A stretch of 64,000 bases of DNA. Source: Maylandia zebra. Its lineage: Eukaryota; Chordata; Actinopteri; Cichliformes; Cichlidae. Both the position numbers and the translations under genes were made by a program. A model generated the notes under the pieces. The model was not told where the DNA came from, searched no databases, and was given only the letters and a program-made list of their open reading frames with translations. Numbering within the stretch: position 1 is the first letter of the stretch; each line of letters begins with the position of its first letter. Below, in pieces: positions 49,000-61,380 of this stretch. Location of the stretch: NCBI RefSeq assembly GCF_041146795.1, contig NC_135168.1:41725870-41789869 (forward strand), in the 5' to 3' direction.

Positions 49000-49590
49000 T
49001 AATGGTTTTCTGTATGACTTTATCAGTATCTCACATCACTGGAGGAATTGTGGTTCACTCTTCTTTACAGCGTTGGTTGCAAAGAAGACGGCTTGTGTCC
49101 ATCTGTTTAATCATGGACATCAATTTAAGGTCTGAAATTTCTCTGGGACATTGCAATATCTTGATGGTTTTGTTTTTCTGCCATTCTGTTGTAGATTTGC
49201 TGCTATGCTTGGGATCATTGTTTTATTGCACGGCCCAGTCATCACAATAATGGGTGCTTCCATGTTCTTTTAGAGCAAAGAGGCTTTCTCCTGATAGTCC
49301 TTCCAAACAAGACAAACTTGTTTATTCTTCTTCTAATGGTCATGACCTTTAAAATTTAACATGCTAACTGAGGCCTGTAGAGTCTGAGAGCTTTTGGGGT
49401 TTCAGCAGTTTTGCATTGTTGCGAATTTTTGGAGTGAATTTGCTGGAATTTCCAATCTTGGGAAGATTATGGCATTGTGTTAACCAACATCTGAATGCTC
49501 TAAACCTCTGCTTTTATAGAGCCGGTCATACTTGCATTTGATTAGCAGTGCCTGACTACTTCACTTTAAAAGTAGAATGGGAGGCAGAAC
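49000..49590 (-). mobile_element. Tc1-like transposon remnant
   Basis: Blocks such as TTCTGTTGTAGATTTGCTGC, AGGCTTTCTCCTGATAGTCC, TTAACATGCTAACTGAGGCC and GGCATTGTGTTAAC match, in order, a Tc1-like family with MPRRKD-type transposase that I know from fish and frogs, read on the minus strand. Large internal parts are missing. Assignment is from memory. Confidence 0.6.
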
Positions 49591-49775
49591 CTTCAGCTTC
49601 CTGGCCCTCTTCTGTGGAGCCAGCTCCCAGTTTGTATTCAGGAGGCAGACCCCTCTCTACATTTAAGATTAGTCTTGAAACGTTTCTTTTTGATATAGCA
49701 GATAGATAGTTAGATTCTTCCCACTGTCGCCAACTGTTTGTGTGATTTGGTGCTATATAAATAAATTGAAATAAT
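49591..49775 (+). mobile_element. LINE 3' end (L2/Rex-like)
   Basis: Plus-strand translation gives GRRNLQLLGPLLWS-like and PSLHLRLVLKRFFFDIA-like sequence from the end of a LINE ORF, followed by GGTGCTATATAAATAAATTG, the typical 3' tail. Confidence 0.65.
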
Positions 49776-49856
49776 TAAATTACTTCTTACCCACTTAATT
49801 CCAGTAGTAAGGACGTATTTAATTTTTCACAGTACTGCACAGGTGAAAATATATTT

Positions 49857-49936
49857 ACATAATAACTGAAACTTAAATGTTTCATTTAAGAAAAAAAAAA
49901 AAAAAACAAAAAAAAAAAAACATAATAACTGAAACT
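49857..49936 (+). mobile_element. minimal poly(A) retro-insertion with target duplication
   Basis: ACATAATAACTGAAACT occurs at 49857-49873 and again at 49920-49936. Between the copies lie 17 bases (TAAATGTTTCATTTAAG) and an A tract broken by one C. This is the structure of a LINE-mediated insertion of a very short cDNA. Confidence 0.75.
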
Positions 49937-50309
49937 GACTAAATGTATACATATTTAAGATTATACATATTGGATACATATTACCTCTGGTTTTAGTAAG
50001 CCTGACCGCATATTACTTGGTATTATTCAGCCATCAAACCTCATGGAATTACTCTCTCACTATCTACAGCATTTGTGGGCATTGGGAAAATGTCATATTT
50101 ACTGGTTTCAGTTTTCTATGATTTATAGGATTTTAAATGTGTGAAACACACTGCCTCTACATCTAGCCACGATTGATCTGTTTCTACAGAAATGCAGGAT
50201 GTTACGGTGTAGTGAAAAATTAACACAGAACGCACACAAATGCAGAACAAAAACTATAAATGCCATATTTACTTTCACAGTGTTTATGGAGAAGTATACA
50301 AGTACAAGG

Positions 50310-50905
50310 ACCGGTGTCTTTGTGGCTCTAAAGAAAGCACATGACAGGGAGCTTAGAGCGGAACTGTGGGACTGCAAGAGGAAGTCAGGAGTGGCAGAGA
50401 AGTATGCGAGGCTGGTGTAGGACATGTATGAGGACAGCGAGACAGCGGTGAGGTGTGAGGTAGGAGTGAAATGTGGGGATGGCATTACATCAGGGAACTG
50501 ACCTTCCTACTTAAGATGGTGATGGACAGGCTGACAGATGAAGTCTGGAGTCTCCTTTGACAACGGGTGTAGGGAGCAGGTGGAAGAGAGCCTAGGTGGA
50601 GGTATGCTCTAGGTGAAGAAAGGAGTGCAGGTAGGGTGGAGTGGGCTTCAGGTGTGATTTGTGGCATGATAGAAGAAAGAATGAAAGGGAGGATTTACAA
50701 GAAGGTAGGAAGACGTGCTATGATGTATGCTTTGAAGACTGTGGGACTAACAAAAAGACAGGTGGCAGATTTAAAGATGTTAAGATTTTCTCTGGATTAG
50801 AAAGGAGGGCATGCAGAGGACTGTTGTAGCAGATGGGGATGCTAGTGACAGGGTGAGATAATCTACTGTAGCGACCCCTAAAGGGAGAAGTGGAAAGAAG
50901 AAGAA
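50310..50905 (+). mobile_element. RTE-like LINE fragment, reverse transcriptase to C-terminus
   Basis: Reads VFVALKKAHDRELRAELWDC, the FVDLEKAYD region of the reverse transcriptase, then GVAEKYARLV and MYEDSETAVRCEVGVKCGDG, then decayed connection-domain sequence as in the 6.0 kb copy. It ends GCGACCCCTAAAGGGAGAAG with an AAG-rich tail, the usual 3' end. The catalytic region is broken by stops. Confidence 0.8.
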
Positions 50906-51488
50906 GACTCACAAGCTGTTTGAGTTTTTGGGCACACAAAAGTTTAGACGTAATCTCACCTCTCTGAGAAACCCCTAAATAATCTTAGAAATGAGACCAT
51001 TTGTTGAGAAAATGTTTTTAATATTCATGAGAAAACCACCAGAATGGAAAACTTGTTATAATATTTATTATATCGCCTCCCTCCCAAAATATTCTGATAA
51101 CTAATTTGTGAAATGGATACAGTTTACAACAAGCTGGTCTCAAATTTAGCGTCTGGAGGAAAAAATCCAGGAGAAAAGGAGCAAATACTGCATCAGTCCT
51201 TATCTTAAAAATGCACCTGGTAGACTGATCATCGGGGCCATCTACTGAGCACTCAGAGGAACAACAGCAGGTGGCAGGATGACCTACATGACCCTGACAT
51301 TAATCATGCAACGTGTATAAAATTGACTGAGACTAATAAGACTTTATTTGTATTAGCGTGTAATCCATGGACAGGCAGGGATATAATTTTAATCGAAGAA
51401 CGCTGGCAAGAGTGTTTTTTTTTCTTGGTGTCAGCTACTTTCCCTTCCCTTCTTCCTTGCTCTGTGTCATGCTTTGCTGACTGGAAGG

Positions 51489-51563
<75 letters not shown>

Positions 51564-52849
51564 CTTGGGGATAACCTGGGGAGACAAGTTTAATTTAAAT
51601 CCCAATTAAAGGCCAAATTGAAGAGCCCTTATACGTGTACGCTAATGCTCTCTTACATGAGTATTAACACACATTTATTCAGTGCTGTCTATATTAAGTA
51701 GCTGCGCCTCTACAGTGTAATGCAGTCAAATCCATAAATGCCATGAATGGGACTTGATTACACCGTCACTGTGAAAACATGTAGGGTAAAACCTGTGATG
51801 TATATGTGAAGAAGGAAACTCAAATGCATTTCAATGCTTCAAAACTTAGTTTCAATCTTCAAAAGCCTTTAAATGCTTTTGATTCTGTCTGAGATGGGTG
51901 TTGTTCCAAAAAGCGATCATCTGATTTCTAATGTCTCTGTATGTTTCCATGTTTAATGTCTTTACTTATATTTGTAAATAGACTGTGATCAATAGGATTT
52001 AAGAAGAGATTATACATAAAATATAGAAATTAGCAAAAGTATTTCTGCGTTATTGTAGCTACATTGTAATGAATCCAGCCCCTTTTGGCCACTTAAAACA
52101 TCTTTATAGAGCTATGATGTCATAATTGTTGCAATTTATGCTGCCTTCTTGGCAAGACCTTTAAAAAACCCTACATTTTTAATGTCAATAAAAACTTTTT
52201 CGGTGGATAAATAAAGGATAAATAAAAGCAACTATGGCAAACACTAATTGCAGATTTTACTTTATGACAGGAATTATGTTTCTGTCTCAAAATGACTTGA
52301 TATGCTCAAAAAGAGATGGGTTTGCCATATGTTTGTATGAGTTTATAGGCCAACAACTTATTCAGAGCTGTTTATATACGGGCAATCGTTTTTTGGAAAA
52401 TACGGGAAATCACTTTTTTGTTTGTGTCGTTTACCCTACTACACAGAGGTTTCCGCTCACACGTTTCTGATTTATTTCCTGTAAGTGTTTAATAATTTAA
52501 AAACTTATAAACCAACAAGTAAGACAATTGGTACAACCCCCTTTTAAAAATTCCGCGTATATTTCCTCGCAGCAATAACGTGACCTTTCTTGTTACTGTT
52601 CTCTTCCTTCTAAGAAACCCTCTTTCGCTCAGGGCAATCATAAACACACTGCGCCCTTTAAAGGAGCCCTTCATCACGCCCAGCCGAGCGTGTTTCTACA
52701 CGCCTTTGGTCGCTTCCGTGAAAAAAGTCGTACTGCTGTCAGCGTCAGACCACTCCCTCTCTGAATGTGAACGGAAGAGCAGTTTAGTCTTCTTTCCCTG
52801 TCACAGTGTTTCCCACAGACGTGTCTTCTGAGAAGTATGAGCGCAGTAA
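50906..52849. other. intergenic; (GT)n and TRIM promoter region
   Basis: Contains a GT microsatellite at 51491-51562. The last few hundred bases before 52850 should hold the leader and promoter of the TRIM gene. No other feature recognised. Confidence 0.5.
51491..51562. repeat. (GT)n microsatellite
   Basis: About 36 pure GT units. Confidence 0.97.
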
Positions 52850-55800
52850 ATGATGGCGGAGGCCAGCGCGCTTGAAGAGCTACAGTCGGAGCTCACCTGC
52901 CCGGTGTGTTTGGAACTCTTCCGTGATCCCGTGATCCTTGAGTGCGGGCACCACTTCTGCCAGGTGTGCATCATCCAGTGCTGGGAAGCTAAGGCGGACG
53001 AACTCTCGAGTTGCCCGAAGTGTAGAAAGTCGTGCGCCCGGAAACTGCGACCCAACTCGCTCCTGTGCAACGTGGTGGATAGTGTGCGCAGAGCCCGCGC
53101 CATGGACGCGGCCGCGGGGATGTGCGTGTGGGACCACGAAGGTACGCTGGAGATGCCCGAGGACCGCGAGCGGGGTTCCAGCATGAGCAGCGTGGCCTCG
53201 TCCATCGGGCACTGGCCACGCCTGGGAATGGGTTTGGATATGTGCGAGGAGCACGAGGAGAAGCTGAAGCTCTACTGTGAGGATGACCAGCTTCCCATCT
53301 GCCTAGTGTGCGGGATGTCTCGAGACCACAAGAACCACAATGTCATCCCCATTACAGAGGCTTTTGAAAGCTACAGGGTACTGTTTTGTTATTGGCTCGT
53401 TTTTAAGGCTCCCGGTCTTCCAAAAACTTAATTCAGGCATACACAGACATGGTATTGAGATTTGACCAACATAATCACCAAATTTGATTTATTTTTCTAC
53501 TGTATTTTTTTTCCTCTATAGTGTAACAGCTGGAGCTTCTAGATAAAACAAGCAATCAGAGTTTCAAGGAGTGCCATACTTTACAATGCTTATTGGACAC
53601 TCCTCTTATTGTACTACATTACTGTAAGTTTCACAAGTATTCCTATAAGTCAAGTCAAAACTACTTTTTTACTACAAAACTCAACTGCTCTAATGTAGCA
53701 AGCAGGCTTTTCATATATGTAGCAGTTGTGCTTTAAAGAGCACACTCCCTGTCTGCCCCAGGAGCCTTTGGGTATTTTTGTGCATTACAGGAATTCAGCA
53801 GGCCTGTGTGAGCTTTACTACCTTTCAAACCTGGCAGCTGACCTTCATCATGTTGTTTGGAGACCCGCTCTGAGAGGCCTCTCTGTGTGTCTTAACATGT
53901 TTAAGCAGTGCTAAATTCCAGCTTTGTTAGATTTTTGGGGTCAGGGCGCTCAGTTGAGGATTGGCGGATGTATGACTCCCATTAAAGACGGGACGTTGTT
54001 CGGACTGACGCACAAATCAAATTAACTGTTGATTGAAGCGTAATCTGGTTTATATAACCTCTTCTCAACAAACGTTTTTATGTGATTATCTGTTTGTCCT
54101 GCAGGGTAAGCTGTCTGTGGTTCTGGAGAGGGTTCAGGTGCAGACACAGGAGGCCACACTCTTCCAAAAACAGACCAATGAAAAGATCCTCCTCATTAAG
54201 GTATCACGTCTCTGTGTGTGCTGGCTGTTTCTTTGTGAAGCACTGTGAAAGAAAAACACTCCAGTGTGTTTGTCCTCTAAATATAACCAGAAATTCTAGC
54301 GGCCAGGCAACATTCTGACGCATTCCTCCACCTTTACCTGTCAAGACAGAGGGATGACTGGTGGTACTAATGACTGGTGCTGACACACCATGTTCTTACT
54401 CATCTTTTATTTAGACGTGATGATTATCAGGAGCTCATCCTGGACTAAAAAGGGAGGTTCATGAACATTCATACACATCATTTTGTGTTTATCTTCGTCA
54501 TGCGCTCTTCTTTCACAGGCTGTGCATGTGCCCTAACTGCTTCATGTCACACAGCTTGCGAGGGAACTCAGCTGATAGAGTTTCGACAGGCACAGGAAGA
54601 AGTTCACTGAAACGCTCGCTGTGTGTGTGTTAAACACACATATGAGGGTAGTGTTAGAGAATGCACTGGAGCATTTCTGCCGTGGCAGATAACTTCGTCT
54701 AGCTCTGCTCCAGGTTATCACAGACCGTTTCCTTTCCTATCTGTGTGTTTAAATGTGTCAGTGGGTGTATTTTCCTGTCTGTCTGTTTGACCCAGTTTAC
54801 ATGCAGATTCACAGATTTTTTTTTCTTCACTTCTCCCTTTCTCTGTCAGTATGACAGGATGTGGTTGAGCAGAGGAAGTTTGTCAATTTTTCTTCTCTGT
54901 GTTAAAAATACAGACATCTATCTAGCTATCTATCTATCTATCTAGCTATCTAGCTAGCTAGCTAGCTAGCAAAAACTTTTATATCTCAGTAAGATATAAT
55001 AATTTGTGCCACATATGACATAAAATGTATCGTCTCCTCATAACAAATACTGATTTTTCCTATTTAATGAACCACTTCTGGTCTGAATGGTCACAGTTTA
55101 AAGTTGTTGATTTAATCTGTTGAACATAAGATTGTAGTCATATTTCCAGAGAAGAAAAAAAAACTGTATTTTTATTCAATAATAACAGTAAAATAGGACA
55201 CTTCCGGTTTTAGTGTCACACCATTGCTGTCAATGAGAATTAAGTGTGTCCTCATTTTCACTGACACGCAACAGTTAAAAAAATAATAATATACTTGTTA
55301 AATAATAATAACTCTCTAATAATAAACCCTATTAAAACAACAGTATGTAACAGAAATTTCAATTGTGACAAAATAAAACTGAACCCCACCGTTTGTCACA
55401 GCATAGCTCGGTATTTTTCCACCCCAGGAAGAGCTTAAAAAGACTCAGAGATCGTTATCATACAAACTCTAAAGCAGTTAAGCATTTTGAAGACAGACTT
55501 GGTTTCTGTCAGCTTTAAGGGGCATTTTTGAGTCGTGCTATTGCTTTAACCTCCTAAGACCCGAACTCTTTCATGGCATGCATTTTTAATTTCTTTTTGC
55601 TATTTGGGGGACGCGATTAAAAAACAAAGAGTTATCTTTTTATCTGATTTTGGTCTACAAGGGCCAGAGATCCACATATGGGGACATTCGTTTTAAATTT
55701 CGATAAAACAGTGGCAGTATAATGTCCTCGTAAGAGACATCAGGCCCTTGTAGAGCAAAATGTAGTATTGTGGTCTAGACAACCCAAAATTGGATGTCCA

Positions 55801-58068
55801 CATATGTGGACGCCAGGTTAGAGGAGGTTAAAAAAGAAAAAAAGTTGTACAAATCAGCTGTGCTTTACCTACTGACTGGCAAAGTTCTTGCTCTCTGTGA
55901 CCAAATTCCTCGCTGCATTTCAGGAGCGAGCGGGAGATTTGGAGGAGCTGGTGTCTGCAGAGTTTGGCCGTATGAGGGAGTTCCTCGTTGAGGAGGAGGA
56001 GCGCATAAAGGAAAAACTGCAGAAGCAGAAGGAGGAGAAGCTTCAGCAGCTGGAGGAGGCGCTCACTCAGTCCACGGAGCAGATCAGCCAACTGGAGATT
56101 ACAGCCGATAAACTTCGGCTCAAACTTAGAGAAGAAGAAAATCCTGAGCAACTCAAGGTGAGAGAAGAAGAGACGGGGCAGAGGAGAAGGATTTATGGAC
56201 GAGCTACATATTTCTCATAATCTTTCAGTATACTTTGCTAATAACTGGAGCACATATAAAAGAATACTGAATAAAGAATGAATGGAAGTCCCATGTTTGT
56301 AATCACAGGCCTGTTTTTATCTGTTTCAGGGGATCAAAGATTTTATTGGAGGGTGAGTACTACTGTAATCTTATCCAAGAAGTTCTGTCAGAGCTAATCA
56401 AATATCTAGGCCATCTTCTCATTTATCTCATCATGACTTTTGTCCAAAAGTCACAAGGCAATCACGTCCGTTTTGAGTTGTTTTCGAACAGAATGAGAGG
56501 TTGTGATTGTTCCAGCTAGAAACACATTTTTTTTCAGTTTCAAATTTCATTTCAAATGTGGAGAGTAAAGGTTTCGTTAGTTTCTTCTTAAATGAAGGTT
56601 ACTTGTACTTACTTAAATACTTCGAATATGCTATAAAATACAAGTTCACAAGCATATAGTTTTGGATGTTTCATAATCTTTAAAACGACTTTCTTTCCCT
56701 CTCCCTCTCAGGGCAGAGAGCTTGTTTGAGCGCCCTGCAGAGATGGCTGTGGACCTGCAATCTGGAGACTTTCTGGGACCTCTCCAGTACAGGATTTGGA
56801 GGAAAATGAGCTCAATTCTTCAGCCAGGTATAAAGATAACACACATCATGCAAACCAAGGTCAAGAGAACAATAGTGCTCATTAGTCATTAACTGCCTAG
56901 TCTGGAAAAAACACTGACGCAGCGCTTGTAGCCTCTAGTATCCTTCAAAAACCAAAACCACAGGCCCCAATACAACAAATCCAACTTCGAAGCCCCAGCA
57001 GAGCAACAGAAGGCCTTATACAACTGATTTCACAGACTCACTAATGCTTTTTATGACAAACAGTGGTGTGACATCAAAATTTCCTTTAAAAAGATTTGGC
57101 TGCGTCTAGAAAAGACATATTTGTGATTCAACTCATTGTTCAGTCTCGTTTCAGCCTGCTCTGACTGGCAGTGAGTTTCAAGCGTGACTCCATTTGTTCT
57201 CTGAATTTAACCTCTTTGTTAGTCGAGCGTACACATGCTTACTTTGGGTCTGTGATGACCTCAAACAACACTGCTGTAAAACCAGGCTGCTCTCCAGAAA
57301 TTTATTTAATCTCTGGATACATCGGAGCCACGTTATTTATATTTAATTTGCGTCCATGTAGCTGATGCTCGTCTTACACTAATTGCGCAGGCTGGCATTC
57401 AGTGTCTTGCTGAAGGTCACTCCAGAGGAGTTTGGGTGGTGTCAGTTCTTGTAAACATGTTTCACCTTCATTGGTTTGTCTCTGTTTTTCATGTCCTCCC
57501 AGCTGTGACACCTGTGACCCTTGACCCAGACACAGCCTACCCTTGTCTGTGGGTTTCCCCGTGTCGCACCAGCGTCCAGGTAGGAAAACTACAAGCGAAC
57601 CTGCCCAACAACCCCGAGCGCTTCACCCGCTACAACATTGTCCTGGGCTCTGAAGCCTTCTCTTCAGGCAGACACTACTGGGAGGTCGAGGTAGGCTCTA
57701 AGACGGCGTGGGGACTGGGTGTGGCCACAGCTTCCGTCAACAGGAAAGATGAGATCAGCCTTTGCCCAGATGATGGTTTCTGGACGCTGGTGCTGAGGGA
57801 CAGCGGAAACGGCACCAGCGAGTATGAAGCTTGCACTGACATAGAGGAGAACTTATTATATCCCTCCAAACCTCCGAAGAGAGTGGGGATATACCTGGAC
57901 TACGGTCGTGGCCTAGTGTCGTTTTATGATGCTGGAGACATGAGCCACCTCTTCACATTCAATGATGCAAAATTCAAAGAGCCTGTTTTCCCCTACTTCA
58001 ATCCCTGGCCGATCATCAACGGACACAACCGGGAGCCGCTCACCATAGTAACGCCACACTGGGGATAG
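52850..58068 (+). CDS. TRIM family E3 ubiquitin ligase (RING, B-box, coiled coil, PRY-SPRY)
   Basis: Probable cytoplasmic RING-type ubiquitin ligase whose SPRY domain would choose the target. Seven exons: 52850-53377, 54105-54200, 55924-56157, 56330-56352, 56712-56827 and 57503-58068 make six coding blocks of 528, 96, 234, 23, 116 and 566 nt in one frame, 520 residues. The 96-nt and 23-nt exons are hallmarks of this TRIM class. RING ligands are Cys17, Cys20, Cys32, His34, Cys37, Cys40, Cys55 and Cys58. A B-box 2 lies near residues 130-162 (CEEHEEKLKLYC, CLVC, HKNH), a coiled coil at about 177-290, then FLGPLQYRIWRKM and PRY-SPRY from about 333 (LDPDTAYPCLWVS, NPERFTRYNIVLGSEAFSSG, HYWEVEVG, WGLGVA, VGIYLDYGRGLVSFYDA). 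The exon count is six coding exons, not seven, unless a leader exon exists. TRIM62-like features are seen at GPLQYRIW and LDPDTA, but orthology is unproven. Two ATGs start the frame (MMAEA). Confidence 0.92.
53378..55545. other. first two introns of the TRIM gene
   Basis: Introns 53378-54104 and 54201-55923. The second holds the tetranucleotide repeat at 54915-54970 and the TTAA element at 55546-55831. Otherwise nothing recognised. Confidence 0.6.
54915..54970. repeat. mixed ATCT/AGCT tetranucleotide repeat
   Basis: ATCTATCTAGCTATCT units grade into pure AGCT units, which are palindromic, at the right end. Confidence 0.9.
55546..55831. mobile_element. TTAA-flanked MITE (piggyBac-like)
   Basis: Begins TTAACCTCCTAAGACC and ends GGTTAGAGGAGGTTAA, so it has inverted CCTCCT termini between two TTAA tetranucleotides, the target duplication used by piggyBac-type elements. 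It is about 280 bases long, non-coding, and lies 92 bases before the 234-nt TRIM exon. Confidence 0.7.
56353..57502. other. late introns of the TRIM gene
   Basis: Introns 56353-56711 and 56828-57502; nothing further recognised. Confidence 0.6.
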
Positions 58069-59025
58069 ATGGCCTTTTTTTCATCAGAGAACCAACACTG
58101 CGCATCAAACGGATTCAGGATCAAACTGCAGACTCTGCTGCTAATCACTTTAAGGGACTTGTCTCATTAGCATTCACACATCTGTCTTATTACAAGGACT
58201 TTTTAGGGGTATGACGACGGTCTTGTAAGGCTGTCAAGCTGTGGATGAAACATCAGAAGGACAAGAAAGGCGACACTTCAATCAATCTAGCTGCAAAGAA
58301 AGTACATGAAAAGATAATCAATGAACTGTTTAGCTAAAACCTAATCTGTTTGATCCATTATTCCTCTGTGTGCCACCGAGCTCCGTTGCTGTTTGACAAA
58401 TACTGTTATAAACACAACCTGACACAGTCTTTTATTGTGGTGAGCACACACACTGGTTTTATTCTCAGTCAGTCGAATGCACATCTTCCTTCTGATGGAT
58501 ATATTCAGCAGTGCACCTAATGCATATTAATCTGCACCTAAACTAGTTCCAAACAGATGACTGTGTCTTCTTTTTGAGTAATTTTTGTTGAAACACAGAC
58601 ATTTAAAGAAAACATTTTTGACATTTTGTATTTTAATGTGAGTTTTTATAACTATGATATCAAAACATGGTTTGTTTTGGCTTTTTTAACTGGATTTTCT
58701 AGCAAAGTTTTTAATGCTTTTTGTATTTTTTTTAAAGTACTTTACAGAAAGCATATCTACTGCTATCATTCGGCACATTGTTTGTGTTTCATCTAACAAT
58801 GCAATACCATTTTTTTTTTTTAAGGTATTCAGTTGTTTTATCTCAGTGCCATTGAAAACATAATGGGTGTAGTATGTTATGACAGTATGAGTTCTGCAGT
58901 ATGATTCGTCCACCACCTTCATATTTGTCTAACACTAATCTGAAATGTAGTTTACTAATCGTCTGTTTGTATCCTCGGAGTTTAATGTTGTAAAGCAAAT
59001 GTAATGTGAAGTGATAGTCACCAAT
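58069..59025 (+). other. probable 3' UTR and downstream flank of the TRIM gene
   Basis: No clear AATAAA before the hAT element; the first one seen, at 59106-59111, lies inside that element. No other feature. Confidence 0.45.
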
Positions 59026-60206
59026 GTCTAGATCAGGGGTCGGCAACCTGCGGCTCCGGAGCCGCATGCGACTCTTTAGTCCTGCGGCTCCGCGTGGTTT
59101 TGGAAAATAAATTAGAAGTATTTAGCTGAAGTGTATTTTATTTATGTTAGTTCTTTTTTTTAACTTGTAGTTCTAAATTGGAAGATTATTGTGATATTGA
59201 AATATAAAAATAAAATTATATTCTATTATTTTTTTCATCGCTCAAAATAAGCGTCACACTCGTGGAAGCCGGTATACCCGCCGAAACGCCGTGCATCTAT
59301 CGAGACTTTCAACCCCAGGTAGGTCAATTATGGATCTTCGGATCCACATGATGTCAGCAGCTGTTCTCCACCGTGTGCTATGTTAAAAACAAACGCCGCT
59401 CACGCCTCACAGATGACAGCTTACAGTCCTGCGTAAAGATGAAAGTGACTTCGTACAGCCCCGATTTGCAGACGCTGTGCGCAGAGGTTCAGGAGCAGAA
59501 GTCCAATTGTAAACATATCACGGCAGACCCGACGATGTTTGCATGAACATGCTTTTCAGCATGTCTTTATTGACCACTTTTCACACACGGTTGCTGACAC
59601 ATACAGCAGGCTGTAGCTTTTCAGCTCACAGCCTTACGCATACCAACACAACAGCACAGACGTAAAGGCGGCGAGGCGTGATTGCGGGTCCGCTCAGGTG
59701 CGTCCGCCTCCCCTGCAGCGGCGCTGCAGACCACACCCCGCTACACATATTAACCAGGTAAAATACATATTTAGGCAGAATTTTGCAAATATCTATTTTT
59801 CATTTTTTAGCAGCATAGTGCTTTTTTTCCAATTATTTTTTAAAAGTCAGGTCAAGGCTCCAAAAGCCCAAAGGCGATATAACAGTTTTTGTTTGCTACA
59901 TGGATCATTTTAGTTCAGCTGGGTGTCTTTCCTTTTGTTATATTTCTTTAAGAGTTCAAAATGTGTTACTTACATAAATAAAATGTAATTTTCTCTGTAG
60001 CACTTCAAGGATTTCATAAGCAACACACCTTAGTTGTTCAAACAAGGCATAAAGGTAAAAAACAATATATACAGTGTTATCTTCATTTTAGATGTCAAAA
60101 AGTATTTGACATCTAAAATGTCAAATACCCAGTGTTTTCTTTTGCGTGGAAAACCAGGTCCAAATGGCTCTTTCGGTGTTAAAGGTTGCTGACCCCTGGT
60201 CTAGAT
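59026..60206 (+). mobile_element. hAT element with 8-bp target duplication and transposase remnant
   Basis: The body 59034-60198 starts CAGGGGTCGGCAACC and ends GGTTGCTGACCCCTG, near-perfect inverted termini. Both sides carry GTCTAGAT (59026-59033 and 60199-60206). Inside, 59361-59546 is an open frame ending at TGA that begins LFSTVCYVKNKRRSRLTDDS and includes SCVKMKVTSYSPDLQTLCAE, the C-terminal dimerisation part of a hAT transposase. The N-terminal and catalytic parts are missing, so this is an internally deleted copy at 1165 bases. Confidence 0.88.
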
Positions 60207-60564
60207 AGCTGACATGAGAGTTTTAGGGTATAATTAACTTTGATTGCACATGTAGTACCAGCAGAGGGCAGCCAAAGCTAACTTCGAATGAAGCAACTTT
60301 AAAGCATTTTTGTGCAACATATGAATGCCACCCTCATGAAAATGCGACCCACTGGAAGCTGTTAGATGAAGATTTTAAAAATGATCAGCTCAGACAAATT
60401 AGAAATATGCTGCAAGTGGTAAAACATAAACTTAAATATCAAGAACTATCCACAGACTGTATAGGAAAGATGGTTGTCATCTGAAGGTGCCGGTATGAAT
60501 GTGAGTCCGTTGCTTTTAAGAAGTGATGTGTTATAATGTGTAACTTTAAACACTGCCACTGAAA
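60207..60564. other. short spacer between two transposons
   Basis: No coding or repeat feature recognised. Confidence 0.5.
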
Positions 60565-60566
60565 TA

Positions 60567-61380
60567 CAGTGCTGTGCAAAAGTCTTGAGCCACCCCTTGA
60601 TTGTTTATATTTTTCTAGGAATTTGGGAATTTAATGAAGAAGAAGGAAAAACCAAGTTTATACAGTTCTAACAAGATTGAAAGTCAACTTATGTCATAAA
60701 AATCTTTATTTTCTAACACAGCCTGAACTGTAGTAGGCCAGCCTTGTTGTAATTTCTTAGTATTCAAAGTAGTATTCAGGAATAGTTCTCCAGGCTTCGT
60801 GAAGGACATTCAGAGCTCTTCTTCGGATGTTGACTGGATTTTTGTGTTGTTCTCTGTTGGGATGATCCCACACTGCTTCAGTTATATGCAGGTCAAGATG
60901 GGACTGCATGGTCGAACAAAATCTGACGTCTTCTGACTTTTCCATGTTTATCGTTCCATCAATTTTCACAAGATCTCTGAAACCTGAAAACCACGACAGA
61001 GCCAACGATGTGCTTTATGGGTGGCTGTAAACCAGAACGACAATTAATTTGACCAAGGGGCACCATGAGAAACTGGGACTGTTGTGGAGGGCTGCACCAG
61101 TGCAAAAGTACAGTTTCTCATGTGACCCACTTGGTAAAATGTTGCAGAAGTGTTCATGTCTGCTATAGATATTTACTGTTACCCTGCTCTCCTGATCTCC
61201 TCCGTACATATTGCTAACAATCATTTGAAGGTCCAGAAGCATCTCTCTGGTCCTGTGTCATCTGCATCTACAGTTCATCTGCTGTAGATGGTTTTTTGGC
61301 CCAATTTTCTCAATGTGTTTAAGGACAGTGATTCAAGCTTTTACACAGTGTTACATTCTTCAGTATTACATTATGATAAA
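60567..61380 (-). mobile_element. Tc1-like transposon, 3' part
   Basis: The left end is TA followed by CAGTGCTGTGCAAAAGTCTT, a terminal inverted repeat of a fish Tc1 family. The minus strand near 60.76-60.92 kb reads LHITEAVWDHPNREQ and LHEAWRTIP, matching the region of the last catalytic acidic residue. No matching right terminus is seen, so the element is truncated; the right border is approximate. Confidence 0.75.

Noticed and set aside
52801..53254. 134- and 124-residue minus-strand frames
   Set aside because: Antisense shadows of the GC-rich TRIM RING exon.
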